From contig CAVWBK010000007.1 of the NCBI GenBank assembly GCA_963753245.1, positions 372,001 to 436,000 on the forward strand: a DNA stretch of 64,000 nucleotides, given 5' to 3'. Source of the DNA: VRUE01 sp963753245 (lineage in GTDB: Bacteria > Actinomycetota > Thermoleophilia > Solirubrobacterales > 70-9). Positions 50,912 through 61,675 of this stretch are shown piece by piece. Position 1 is the stretch's first letter. Every line of letters starts with the position of its first letter. The notes under the pieces are model-generated. The model saw only the letters and a list, made by a program, of their open reading frames with translations. It searched no databases and was not told where the DNA came from. A program made the position numbers and the translations under genes.

Positions 50912-51664
50912 CTAGCGGCGCTTCTTCTTTTTGCGCGGCGGCGGTGGCGGTGGTTTCGCGGCCGCCACCTCCGCCGGCGTCGCAACGTGGGGAGCCGGAA
51001 TCAGCCGCTGGATCGTGAACTGCTGGCCGATTGTCCAGAAGTTGGTCGTGATCCAGTAGAGAACGAGGCCGGCGGGAAAGCTGATCACGAAGGGGACGAA
51101 GATGAAGGGCAGGACCATCATCATCGTGCGCTGGCTTTTGTCGGCGGTGACGGCCATCACCATGCCCGAAACCAGCTGGGTCCCGACGTAGAGGATCAGC
51201 AGCGCGATCAATTCCGCGCCGGTCGCCTTCGCGGTCAGGTCGTTGATGAAGAGGAACGATGCCTGGGCTCCGCAATGCCCCGCTTCACAGCCCATATCGG
51301 CGGGCAGCTCGTGGCGGAGGACCTGAAACAAGGTGATGAAGACAGGCAGCTGCGCCAGCAGCGGGATGCAGGAGGCAAACGGGTTGACTTTGTTCTCTTT
51401 GTAGAACGCCATCATCTCCTGCTGCATGCGCTGTTTGTCGTTTTTGAACTTCGCCTGGATTTCCTTGATCTGCGGCTGCAGCGCCTGCAGCGCCCGCATC
51501 CCTTTCAGCTGTTTGTAGGTCAGCGGGATCAGCAGCGCCCGAGTGCAAACGGTCAGCGCGATGATCGACATCCCCCAGCTCAGGCCGACGTTGTCGTGGA
51601 AAAACTGGAGGACCGAGTTGGCGACATCGATCAGCGGTTGCAGGATGTTCGCCGCTGGGATCAA
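50912..51664 (-). CDS. yidC: Membrane protein insertase YidC
   Basis: A 250-residue YidC/Oxa1 insertase. The first conserved helix is at about residues 26-50 (WGMSIIALTVCTRALLIPLTYKQL, with the groove arginine), followed by the charged coiled-coil hairpin (KFKNDKQRMQQEMM) and four further helices; the C-terminus is Pro/Lys/Arg-rich (PPPPPRKKKKRR), which can bind ribosomes. No signal peptide or lipobox precedes the first segment, unlike Gram-positive YidC1. The TTG start overlaps the yidD stop by four bases (TTGA). Confidence 0.95.
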   Translation of the reverse strand: MIPAANILQPLIDVANSVLQFFHDNVGLSWGMSIIALTVCTRALLIPLTYKQLKGMRALQALQPQIKEIQAKFKNDKQRMQQEMMAFYKENKVNPFASCIPLLAQLPVFITLFQVLRHELPADMGCEAGHCGAQASFLFINDLTAKATGAELIALLILYVGTQLVSGMVMAVTADKSQRTMMMVLPFIFVPFVISFPAGLVLYWITTNFWTIGQQFTIQRLIPAPHVATPAEVAAAKPPPPPPRKKKKRR

Positions 51665-51933
51665 GTCTGCGCCTCGCCATGGTGGGTGGCGGGATCGACG
51701 GGGCCGACGCGCATCGTGAAGCGCTCAGGCACCGGATCAAAGCCGCCGTGGCTGAACGGATTGCAGCGCACCAGGCGCCAACCCGCCAGCAGCAGGCCGC
51801 GGGCCGCGCCGAAGCGCTCGATCGCCTCGGCGGCGTAGGCGGAGCAGGTCGGCTCATAGCGACAGCGGCGAGGGCGGGCGGGTGAGATCCAGCGCCGGTA
51901 AAGCGCGATCGTCGCTAGCAGAGGGCGTTTCAC
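51661..51933 (-). CDS. yidD: Membrane protein insertion efficiency factor YidD
   Basis: A 90-residue YidD with the invariant ISPARPRRCRYEPTCSAYAAEAI and CNPFSHGGFDPVP motifs. It helps YidC-dependent insertion. GTG 51933 overlaps the rnpA stop by four bases (GTGA), and the same bases form the core of a parS-like sequence. YidC follows by overlap. Confidence 0.95.
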   Translation of the reverse strand: MKRPLLATIALYRRWISPARPRRCRYEPTCSAYAAEAIERFGAARGLLLAGWRLVRCNPFSHGGFDPVPERFTMRVGPVDPATHHGEAQT

Positions 51934-51941
51934 GTGGAACG
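51926..51941. promoter_or_regulatory. parS-like ParB-binding site
   Basis: The 16-mer read on the minus strand is CGTTCCACGTGAAACG. It matches the bacterial parS consensus TGTTNCACGTGAAACA at all but the two outermost bases. It covers the rnpA stop and yidD start, 3 kb from parB and 1 kb from dnaA. Confidence 0.75.
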
Positions 51942-52301
51942 CCCCCCAGGCGCCGCGCCGGCCAGGGCCTCCGCGATGTTCGCCGAGACGCCGGCGGCCC
52001 CCTCCCGCTCGATCAACTCTGCGAGCTCAGGGCGCGCGACGAGGACGAAGTCATGGCGCTCTGGAAGGCGATCGGCGAGCGCCCAGAAGGCCTCGCGCAG
52101 GACGCGCTTGACGCGATTGCGGTCGACCGCGCCGCCAATCTTGCGGCTTGCCGAGACGCCCAGTCTCACGCCGCGTTCCTCCTCGTCTTTGCGGGGAAAG
52201 CTGTAGAGAACGAGGTAGCGGGTCGCATTGGAGGAGCCATCGCGGTAGACGCGGTCGAACTCACCGCTTCGCGAGAGTCGGCGGCGTCGGGGCGGCGCCA
52301 C
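51930..52301 (-). CDS. rnpA: Ribonuclease P protein component
   Basis: A 123-residue RnpA. RLSRSGEFDRVYRDG at the start and the RNR motif region GVSASRKIGGAVDRNRVKRVLREAFWA are diagnostic. It assists the RNase P RNA in 5' tRNA maturation. GTG 52301 overlaps the rpmH stop by one base (TAGTG); a longer open frame upstream runs antisense across the intergenic region and is not used. Confidence 0.94.
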   Translation of the reverse strand: MAPPRRRRLSRSGEFDRVYRDGSSNATRYLVLYSFPRKDEEERGVRLGVSASRKIGGAVDRNRVKRVLREAFWALADRLPERHDFVLVARPELAELIEREGAAGVSANIAEALAGAAPGGRST

Positions 52302-52435
52302 TAGACCGTCAGGCGCTTGCGGCCTTTGCGGCGGCGGCGCTTGAGAATCGCACGGCCCCCACGGGTGCTCATCCGGGCCCTGAATCCGTGGGTCTTTGCG
52401 CGCTTGCGCTTCTTCGGCTGGTAGGTCCGCTTCAT
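52301..52435 (-). CDS. rpmH: 50S ribosomal protein L34
   Basis: A 44-residue L34: MKRTYQPKKRKRAKTHGFR, then MSTRGGRAILKRRRRKGRK, ending LTV. It is a standard, complete L34. It heads the minus-strand cluster rpmH-rnpA-yidD-yidC-jag-rsmG-parA-parB and is divergent from dnaA across 98 bp, the classic origin-region layout. Confidence 0.97.
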   Translation of the reverse strand: MKRTYQPKKRKRAKTHGFRARMSTRGGRAILKRRRRKGRKRLTV

Positions 52436-52533
52436 TGGGCGTCGCAGTATACGGACGGCCCAGAAAACTTTTGTTCGGGATTTGCGCGGGGCCGGAATTC
52501 ACGGCGCCGTCGCGTCGCTATGGTCGCCGGCGG

Positions 52534-53859
52534 GTGGAAAAAGATGGCAATCGACAGCAGCTCGACTCCCTGTGGCGAGACGTGCAGAGGCGTCTGCGGG
52601 CCTCGGTCCCAGACTCAACCTTCGACCTCTGGCTACAGCCACTCAGGGTGCTCGGCAGCCGCGGCGCGACGCTTCATCTCAGCGCGCCGGAGGGAATCCG
52701 CTCCTGGGTGGAGCGCCGCTACACAGACCTGATCCGCGAAGCGCTTGAGGGCGCCGGGGAGGCTCTCTCGGAGGTCAGCTTCGGGCCGCTGGAGGCCGGC
52801 TCGGAGCGCGGCGCGGTGGGCGAGCGGTGCGGATTGAATCCCAACTACACCTTCGAACGCTTCGTGATCGGCGAGGGTAACCGCTTCGCCCACGCCGCGG
52901 CGCTGGCCGCCGCCGAGGCTCCCTCGGAGGCCTATAACCCGCTTTTTCTGCACGGGCCGCCGGGCCTCGGTAAGACGCATCTGCTCGTCGCGATCGCCAA
53001 TTACCTCGGCGCCAACGCGCCCGGATTGAGCGTCCGCTATACGACCGCCGAGTCCTTCACCAACGAGTTCGTCGACGCCCTGCGTAGCAAGGGCGCCGAG
53101 GTATTCAAGCGCCGCTACCGGGATCTTGACGTGCTGCTCGTCGACGATGTCCAGTTCCTCGAGGGCAAGCCCAATACAGAAGAGGAGTTCTTCCACACCT
53201 TCAACGCCCTCTACGAAGGGGGCAGCCAGCTCGTTCTCTCGGCCGATCGGATCCCGAGCCGGCTCTCGACCCTCGCCGAGCGCCTGCGAGATCGGTTCGA
53301 GTGGGGTCTGACGGTCGCCGTCGAGCCACCGAACCTGGCCACCCGCCTCGTCGTCCTGCGGCGCCTGGTCCGCGAGGCGGGCCTGCCCGAGGGCGAGGGC
53401 GAGGCTCTGCTTGAGCTCGCGAGTCGGATCAATGCCAACGTGCGCCAGCTCCACGGCGCGCTGACCCGGGTGATCGCCCACGCCTCGCTGACCGCGCGGC
53501 CGCTGGACTCAAAGCTAATCGCCGAGCTGATTCCCAAAGCGGCGGAGCGAAGCGAGACTCCGGTCGAGGAGATCCAGCAGCAGGTCGCATCCTGCTTCGG
53601 TATCTCGCGGGCCGAGCTGATCGGCTCCAGCCGCGCGGCGGCGCCCCTGCGGGCCCGGCAGGTGGCGATCCTCCTGACCCGCGAGCAGACGGGGCTCTCC
53701 CTGCCCCAGATCGGCCGACTCTACGGCGGACGCGATCACTCGACCGTGCTCAATGCGCTGCGCCGGATCGAGGTCGGCATCAGCGAGGACCCAAACCTCG
53801 CCGATCGTGTGGAGAAACTCCGTACCGAGATCCACAGCGCGCCCGACTCTGGCCGCTGA
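52534..53859 (+). CDS. dnaA: Chromosomal replication initiator DnaA
   Basis: A 441-residue DnaA. GTG 52534 starts right before domain I (QLDSLWRDVQRRLRASVPDSTFDLWLQPL). Domain II is short (about 85-105). The AAA+ domain has NPNYTFERFVIGEGNRFAHAAA, Walker A GPPGLGKTHLL and Walker B LLVDDVQFLEGK. Domain IV has the box-binding signature GGRDHSTVLNALRRI. Actinomycetia DnaA usually carry a much longer domain II, so this one is compact. It lies 135 bp before dnaN. Confidence 0.97.
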   Translation: MEKDGNRQQLDSLWRDVQRRLRASVPDSTFDLWLQPLRVLGSRGATLHLSAPEGIRSWVERRYTDLIREALEGAGEALSEVSFGPLEAGSERGAVGERCGLNPNYTFERFVIGEGNRFAHAAALAAAEAPSEAYNPLFLHGPPGLGKTHLLVAIANYLGANAPGLSVRYTTAESFTNEFVDALRSKGAEVFKRRYRDLDVLLVDDVQFLEGKPNTEEEFFHTFNALYEGGSQLVLSADRIPSRLSTLAERLRDRFEWGLTVAVEPPNLATRLVVLRRLVREAGLPEGEGEALLELASRINANVRQLHGALTRVIAHASLTARPLDSKLIAELIPKAAERSETPVEEIQQQVASCFGISRAELIGSSRAAAPLRARQVAILLTREQTGLSLPQIGRLYGGRDHSTVLNALRRIEVGISEDPNLADRVEKLRTEIHSAPDSGR

Positions 53860-53994
53860 CGGCCGATGACGCTGCAAGAATCAAGCCCCTCCACAAGCTG
53901 ATCCACAACCATCTTTCCCCATCCCACCGCGGTTCAAGCAGTGCCCGCCGCTCTTTCCACAACCACTAAACCAACTCGAGAAAGTACTCACCAG
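53860..53994 (+). other. dnaA-dnaN intergenic region, possible oriC part with degenerate DnaA boxes
   Basis: Three same-strand 9-mers end in TCCACA: 53887-53895 (CCCTCCACA), 53899-53907 (TGATCCACA) and 53953-53961 (CTTTCCACA), against the consensus TTATCCACA. The interval is A/C-rich compared with its surroundings. No perfect box or long AT-rich stretch is present, so the full origin may extend elsewhere. Confidence 0.4.
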
Positions 53995-55104
53995 TTGAAG
54001 CTGAATACCAAACGCGAGGAGCTCGTCTCGAAACTCTCGGTCGTCTCACGCGCCGTCTCGACCCGTGCAGCGACCCAAGCGCTCTCCGGAATCCTGATCA
54101 CGGTCGAAGAGGGTGGCGTCGTCAACCTCTCGGCGACCGATCTCGAGATGGGCCTGCAGACGACCCTCGACGCGACCGCCGAGGGTTCGGGATCGATCCT
54201 CCTCCCGGGGCGCCTGCTCGCCGAGCTCGCCCGCTCGCTGGGCGAGGAAACCGTGCAGATCGAGTTGCGCGATGCCGAGCGCGACGTCGAGATCCGCAGC
54301 GGCGGCTCCAGTTTTCACCTCCGGGTCCTACCCGCGGAGGATTTTCCGAAGTTTCCCGCCCAGGGTGAGCAGCCGCTCTCAATCCCAGCCCAGGCTCTGG
54401 CCGAGACCGTCGAGGTCGTCGCCCGCGCCGCCTCTCGCGATGATATGCGACCGGTTCTGACCGGCGTTCTGGTCAGCGCCAGCGCCAAGGAGATGACGAT
54501 GGTCGCCACCGACTCCTACCGGTTGGCGGTCAAACGAGCCGAGCTTGAGCCGGGCATTGAGGGCGAGCTGGAGGCGAATATCCCGGCCCGCGCCCTGCGT
54601 GAGCTCGGCCGGATTGTGGCCGCCGATGGGGTCGAGCAGGTGGCGGTCAGCCTGTTGCCCAATCAGGCGGTTTTCAGGGCAGGGCCGATCGTCCTCAATA
54701 CGAGGCTGATCGACGGGCAGTTCCCCAACTTTCGACAACTCCTGCCGGAGTCCTACGAGCACGATGTGCGACTTCCGAGGGGCGAATTCCTCGCGGTCGC
54801 CCGTCGCGTCAGTCAGCTCGCCCAGCGCAACGCGCCGCTGCGTCTCGCCTTTGCCGAGGGCGAGCTGACCGTGGCCGCCTCGACCCCGGACGTGGGGGAT
54901 GCCGAAGAGACGATGCCGGCCGCCTTTGAAGGTGAGGCCCTGGAGATCGGGTTCAACCCCGAGTTTCTCAAGGAGGGCATCGAGAGCGTCGAGGGCGATG
55001 AGGTGATGCTGCGGTTGATCTCGCCGCTGCGGCCGGGCTTGCTGCAGCCGGTCGACAACGAAGATTTCCGCTATCTGGTGATGCCGATTCGCCTCAACGT
55101 CTGA
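53995..55104 (+). CDS. dnaN: DNA polymerase III beta subunit (sliding clamp)
   Basis: A 369-residue clamp of three repeated domains. TTG 53995 gives MKLNTKREELVSKLSVVSRAV, the standard beginning; longer upstream frames run into the dnaA-dnaN intergenic region. Later RPVLTGVLV and VATDSYRLAVKRA mark the second domain, and the end YLVMPIRLNV is the clamp's C-terminal signature. It tethers polymerase to DNA. recF follows after 7 bp. Confidence 0.97.
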   Translation: MKLNTKREELVSKLSVVSRAVSTRAATQALSGILITVEEGGVVNLSATDLEMGLQTTLDATAEGSGSILLPGRLLAELARSLGEETVQIELRDAERDVEIRSGGSSFHLRVLPAEDFPKFPAQGEQPLSIPAQALAETVEVVARAASRDDMRPVLTGVLVSASAKEMTMVATDSYRLAVKRAELEPGIEGELEANIPARALRELGRIVAADGVEQVAVSLLPNQAVFRAGPIVLNTRLIDGQFPNFRQLLPESYEHDVRLPRGEFLAVARRVSQLAQRNAPLRLAFAEGELTVAASTPDVGDAEETMPAAFEGEALEIGFNPEFLKEGIESVEGDEVMLRLISPLRPGLLQPVDNEDFRYLVMPIRLNV

Positions 55105-55111
55105 GGCCGCG

Positions 55112-56212
55112 GTGCTGGTCGCCTCAGCCGAGGCCGCACCGCTGCGCAGCCTGGAGCTGCTGCGCGTCGAGATGCAGCCCGGTGTCCTCTGCCTCGTGGG
55201 CCCCAACGGCGCCGGCAAGACGAACTTCCTCGAGGCGCTCTATTTCGCCCTCACCGGGCGTTCCTTTCGGACCTCCGATCGTCGCGATCTGATCCCCTTT
55301 GGCGCCCCGCTGGCCAGAGCCGAGGTTCGCGTCGCCGAGGACGATGGCAGTGAGCGCACCCTGCTCGCCTCGGTCAGCCGCGGCGAGGGGCGCCGTCACC
55401 TGCTCGACGGCAGCCCGGCCGACGCGGCGACGATTTCCCGCCATCGCCCCCCCGTCGCTGTCTTTGCCCCCGACCGGCTCTCACTGATCAAGGGACCCCC
55501 CGCCGAGCGTCGCGCCCACCTCGACGGCTTTGCCGGCGCCCGTTGGCCCTCACGCTCTGGACTGCGCCAGCGCTACGGCCAGGTCCTAGCTCAGCGCAAC
55601 GCCCTGCTCTCACGGGTTGCGGCGGGTTACGGCGAGAGCGCCGAGCTCGATGTTTGGGACGCCAGCCTGGCCGAGGCCGCCGAGCTTCTCAGCGCCGCCC
55701 GCGCAGAGGCCGTGGAGGAGCTCAGCCGACCCTTTGCGACCGCGGCAACTGAGCTCGGTCTCGAGGGCGGCGGCTCGCTTGAGTACGTCCCCCGCGCGGC
55801 GCGCGCCGCGGCGCAGATCAGGACCGGGTTACTCGAGCGCCGCGCGGCCGATCTGAAGCTCGGCCGCAGCTCCTGGGGGCCGCATCTGGACGAGCTCAAG
55901 ATCTGCGCTCATCCGCGCCGCTCCCTGCGCCGCTTCGGCTCTCAGGGCGAGCAGCGCATCGCTCTGCTCGCCCTGATCTTCGCCGAGCGCGAGGCGCTGA
56001 TGCAGGCCCGCCGGGTGACGCCGCTACTGCTCCTCGATGATGTTCTGAGCGAGCTCGACCCAGATCGCCGCGAGCGTCTCATCGCGCGCCTGGAGCGAGG
56101 CGGGCAGACGCTGATCACCGCCGCGGCGATCGACTCGATTCCGGCGCCGGCGAGGCAGAACGTGGTGACGATCTCAGTCAAGCGCCGCGGCGGGGTCGCG
56201 GAGGCGGCGTGA
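55112..56212 (+). CDS. recF: DNA replication and repair protein RecF
   Basis: A 366-residue SMC-like ATPase. Walker A GPNGAGKTNFLEALYF is at about residues 30-45, APDRLSLIKGPPAERRAHLD is the RecF signature, and the ABC-type motif (GSQGEQRIALLALIF) and Walker B (LLLLDDVLSELD) are near the C-terminus. The usual N-terminal 'FRNY/FRSY' strand is altered (PLRSLELLRVEM). A stop upstream in frame leaves GTG 55112 as the earliest useful start, so this is sequence divergence and not mis-annotation. It loads RecA at gaps with RecO/RecR. Confidence 0.93.
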   Translation: MLVASAEAAPLRSLELLRVEMQPGVLCLVGPNGAGKTNFLEALYFALTGRSFRTSDRRDLIPFGAPLARAEVRVAEDDGSERTLLASVSRGEGRRHLLDGSPADAATISRHRPPVAVFAPDRLSLIKGPPAERRAHLDGFAGARWPSRSGLRQRYGQVLAQRNALLSRVAAGYGESAELDVWDASLAEAAELLSAARAEAVEELSRPFATAATELGLEGGGSLEYVPRAARAAAQIRTGLLERRAADLKLGRSSWGPHLDELKICAHPRRSLRRFGSQGEQRIALLALIFAEREALMQARRVTPLLLLDDVLSELDPDRRERLIARLERGGQTLITAAAIDSIPAPARQNVVTISVKRRGGVAEAA

Positions 56213-56228
56213 GCCAGGGGGGCCCAGG

Positions 56229-56546
56229 ATGAGCGCCCGCCGAGCGCCACGCCCGGCGTCGGGAGCGCTGCGCAAGGCCCTGCAGCGTGCGGCCCCGCAG
56301 ACCCAACTGGCCGCGGTCCAATCGTGTTGGGCGCAGGCCGTGGGGGAGCGAGTCGCGGCGGTCACCGAGCCACTCTCTGAGCGCGGCGGAACCCTGGTTG
56401 TGCGCTGCTCGGACCCAGTCTGGGCGCACGAGCTGGAGATGATGCAGGAGCAGCTTTTGGAGCGGCTGCGCGAGCACCTGGGAGAGCGGACACCACAAAC
56501 TTTGCGATTCCGCGGCGACGACGCCGCGGAGCCCCCGCCTTTATAG
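56229..56546 (+). CDS. dciA: DciA (DUF721) helicase-loading factor
   Basis: A 105-residue DUF721/DciA protein. The KH-like domain shows WAQAVGERVAAVTEPLSERGGTLVVRCSDPVWAHELEMMQ, the family pattern with the conserved W, and LLERLREHLG after it. DciA helps load the replicative helicase in bacteria that lack DnaC or DnaI. It sits between recF and gyrB, the standard actinobacterial position, 16 bp after recF. Notably a DnaC-like gene is also present behind dnaB at 7212. Confidence 0.92.
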   Translation: MSARRAPRPASGALRKALQRAAPQTQLAAVQSCWAQAVGERVAAVTEPLSERGGTLVVRCSDPVWAHELEMMQEQLLERLREHLGERTPQTLRFRGDDAAEPPPL

Positions 56547-56609
56547 GCGATTTGCAGGTATTTTCTGAGACATGCAGGAGAATTCAAGGGGCCGGAACTG
56601 GTATCCTTT

Positions 56610-56675
56610 ATGTCAACTCGCATCCACCCCGACCCCCGGTTCGTCGAGGCCTCAGGGGGCCGGGGTTTTCTATGA
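56610..56675 (+). CDS. Candidate 21-codon leader ORF ahead of gyrB
   Basis: ATG 56610 opens a 21-residue frame that ends at TGA 56673-56675. It spans the whole terminator-like hairpin at 56627-56665, so ribosomes translating it would melt the stem. The ribosome-binding site is weak (GGAACTGG). It could be chance. Confidence 0.3.
   Translation: MSTRIHPDPRFVEASGGRGFL
56627..56669 (+). terminator. Terminator-like hairpin in the gyrB leader
   Basis: Arms 56627-56637 and 56655-56665 pair over 10 of 11 positions (one A-C mismatch) around a 17-base loop and are followed by TTTT and C. It lies 80 bp after dciA and 23 bp before gyrB, so it could end the dnaA-dciA transcript or attenuate gyrB. Confidence 0.65.
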
Positions 56676-56691
56676 ATCCGGAAGGGACTAG

Positions 56692-59124
<2,433 letters not shown>

Positions 59125-59152
59125 TCACCCACTCGGCAGGGAGGCGCTCTAG

Positions 59153-61675
59153 ATGGAGGGCGGTCTGGAGGCGCTCACCGGTCGCATAGAGGAGCGCGAC
59201 CTGACCCACGAGATGCGCTCGTCCTACCTCGACTACGCGATGAGCGTGATCGTCGGTCGAGCGCTGCCAGATGTCCGCGATGGACTGAAGCCCGTCCATC
59301 GCCGGGTCCTCTTCGGGATGCAGGACCTCGGGCTGCAGCCGAATCGGCCCTACCGCAAGTCGGCGACGATCGTCGGCGAGGTGATGGGCAAATACCACCC
59401 TCACGGCGACTCGGCGATCTACGACACGCTGGCGCGGATGGCGCAGGACTTCTCGCTGCGCTACCCGCTGGTCGACGGTCAGGGCAACTTCGGGTCAATC
59501 GATGACGATCCCCCGGCGGCGATGCGCTACACCGAGGCGCGCCTGGCGCGCCTCGCGACCGAGTTGCTGCGCGACCTCGACTCCGACACCGTTGACTTCG
59601 GCCCCAATTTCGACGAACGCCAGCAGGAACCCCTGGTCCTGCCGGCCCGCTTCCCGAACCTGCTCGTCAACGGCTCCTCGGGGATCGCGGTCGGGATGGC
59701 GACCAATATCCCACCGCACAATCTGCGCGAGGCGATCGGCGCGGTCAAGGCCTTCATCGAGAACCCCGATATCGATCTGGGGGGCCTGATGGAGCACGTC
59801 AAGGGCCCTGATTTCCCCGGCGGCGGGATCATGAGCGCCGAAGGAATCCGCGACGCCTACGCTTCCGGGCGCGCCTCGGTGCGAATTCGGGCGCGTGCCC
59901 ACGTCGAGCCGATCAAGGGAGGTCGCGAGGCGATCGTCGTCACCGAGCTTCCCTTCATGGTCAAGAAGGGCGGCGACGGCGGGCTGATCACAAAGATCGC
60001 CGAGCTCGTCCGCGAGAAAAAGATCACCGGGATATCGGACCTTCGCGATGAGACCGACCGCTCGGGCATGCGTCTGGTGATCGAGACCAAGCGCGGCGGT
60101 GATCCGCCCGAGGTGGTCCTCAACCAGCTCTACAAGCGCACCCCGATGCAAAACACCTTCGGGATCAACATGGTCGCCCTGGTCGACGGGGTTCCCCGCA
60201 CCCTCGGTCTCAAGGAGCTGATCGAGCACTACGTCGCCCACCAGCGCGAGGTCGTCACCCGGCGAACTCAATACGAGCTGCGCCAGGCCGAGGCGCGCGC
60301 CCACATCCTCGAGGGGTTGCTGATCGCGCTCGACAACCTCGACGCGGTGATCGAGCTGATCCGTGCCTCCAGCGATACCGAGGTTGCAAAAGCCGGCCTG
60401 ATCGAGCGCTTCGAGCTCTCTGAAATTCAGGCACAGGCGATCCTCGACATGCGCCTCGCACGGCTCACGGCGCTGGAGTCCGACAAGGTCCGCGACGAGC
60501 ACAAAGACTTGATGGAGAGGATCGGCGAGCTGCGGGCGATCCTCGGCGACCCGGCTCGGATCGACGCGATCATCATCGAGGAGCTCGATGAAGTCAACGA
60601 TCGCTACGGCGATGAGCGGCGCACCGAGGTCACCCACTTCGAGGGCGACATGAACATCGAGGACATGATCGCCGATCAGCAGATGGTGATCTCGATCACC
60701 CACTCGGGCTATGCCAAGCGGCTGCCGCTCGCGACCTACCGCCAGCAGCACCGCGGTGGCCGCGGGGTAATGGGGATGGATATGAAAGAGGACGACTACA
60801 TCGAGCATCTCCACATCTGCTCGACCCATGATTTCCTGCTCTTCTTCACCAACCGCGGCAAGGTCTACCGGCTCAAGGTCTACGAGCTGCCCGAGGGTTC
60901 GCGGACCTCGAAAGGAAGGGCTCTGGTCAACGTCTTGCCCCTGCGCGACGGCGAGAAGGTGACGGCGGTGATCCCGACCCGCGACTTTACGGAGAACAGG
61001 TACCTGGTCTTTGCCACTGCCCAGGGCCTGGTCAAGAAAACCGAGTTCACCGCCTATAACACACCGATCCGAGCCGACGGGATCATCGCGATCAAGATTC
61101 GCGACACCGACGAGTTGGTTCAGGTGCGCCTCACCTCCGGTGAGGACGACATTCTGCTCGTCTCCAAGTCGGGCCATGCCTCGCGCTTCTCGGAGTCCAA
61201 GGTCCGCGCGATGGGGCGCGACACCAGCGGCGTCAAGGGGATGAATGTCGCGGCCAAGGTCAATGGCGTGCAGAACCGGGTTCTGGCAATGGACGTGGCA
61301 CGCGATGACTCAGAGCTCTTCGTCGTCACCGAAAACGGCTACGGAAAGCGCACCCAGGTCTCCGAGTACCCGGTCAAGGGCAGGGGGACCAAAGGCGTTC
61401 TGACCGCGAAACTGACCGCGAAGAAGGGTGGCCTCGCCGGCGCCCTGATCGTCCGCGAGCACCAGGACCTGCTCTTCATCTCCCAAAACGGGATGGTGCA
61501 GCGCACCCGTGCGGGCGGCATTTCGCAGATGGGACGCCCGACCCAGGGCGTCCGCGTGATGAACATGAAGGACGACGACGTCGTCAGTGCGGTCGCGCTG
61601 GTCGTCGAGGACTCCGAGCCAGCGCCATCACCGGATCCCGAACTGGCGCTCGGCGAGGGCGACCAGGCGGGCTAA
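59153..61675 (+). CDS. gyrA: DNA gyrase subunit A
   Basis: An 840-residue GyrA. The catalytic tyrosine is in AAMRYTEARL (about residue 126), after the quinolone-resistance region KYHPHGDSAIYDTLARMAQDF. The C-terminal beta-pinwheel begins at about residue 510 and contains the GyrA box QHRGGRGVMG, which identifies it as gyrase and not topoisomerase IV. The residues at the usual quinolone positions are Ser and Asp-like (GDSAIYD), the sensitive type. Its last four bases overlap the convergent HNH gene. Confidence 0.97.
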   Translation: MEGGLEALTGRIEERDLTHEMRSSYLDYAMSVIVGRALPDVRDGLKPVHRRVLFGMQDLGLQPNRPYRKSATIVGEVMGKYHPHGDSAIYDTLARMAQDFSLRYPLVDGQGNFGSIDDDPPAAMRYTEARLARLATELLRDLDSDTVDFGPNFDERQQEPLVLPARFPNLLVNGSSGIAVGMATNIPPHNLREAIGAVKAFIENPDIDLGGLMEHVKGPDFPGGGIMSAEGIRDAYASGRASVRIRARAHVEPIKGGREAIVVTELPFMVKKGGDGGLITKIAELVREKKITGISDLRDETDRSGMRLVIETKRGGDPPEVVLNQLYKRTPMQNTFGINMVALVDGVPRTLGLKELIEHYVAHQREVVTRRTQYELRQAEARAHILEGLLIALDNLDAVIELIRASSDTEVAKAGLIERFELSEIQAQAILDMRLARLTALESDKVRDEHKDLMERIGELRAILGDPARIDAIIIEELDEVNDRYGDERRTEVTHFEGDMNIEDMIADQQMVISITHSGYAKRLPLATYRQQHRGGRGVMGMDMKEDDYIEHLHICSTHDFLLFFTNRGKVYRLKVYELPEGSRTSKGRALVNVLPLRDGEKVTAVIPTRDFTENRYLVFATAQGLVKKTEFTAYNTPIRADGIIAIKIRDTDELVQVRLTSGEDDILLVSKSGHASRFSESKVRAMGRDTSGVKGMNVAAKVNGVQNRVLAMDVARDDSELFVVTENGYGKRTQVSEYPVKGRGTKGVLTAKLTAKKGGLAGALIVREHQDLLFISQNGMVQRTRAGGISQMGRPTQGVRVMNMKDDDVVSAVALVVEDSEPAPSPDPELALGEGDQAG

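Noticed and set aside
59495..61177. A 560-codon open frame antisense to gyrA
   Set aside because: It is the complement of gyrA, whose whole length is conserved; long antisense frames are expected at this GC content and no family motif is visible.
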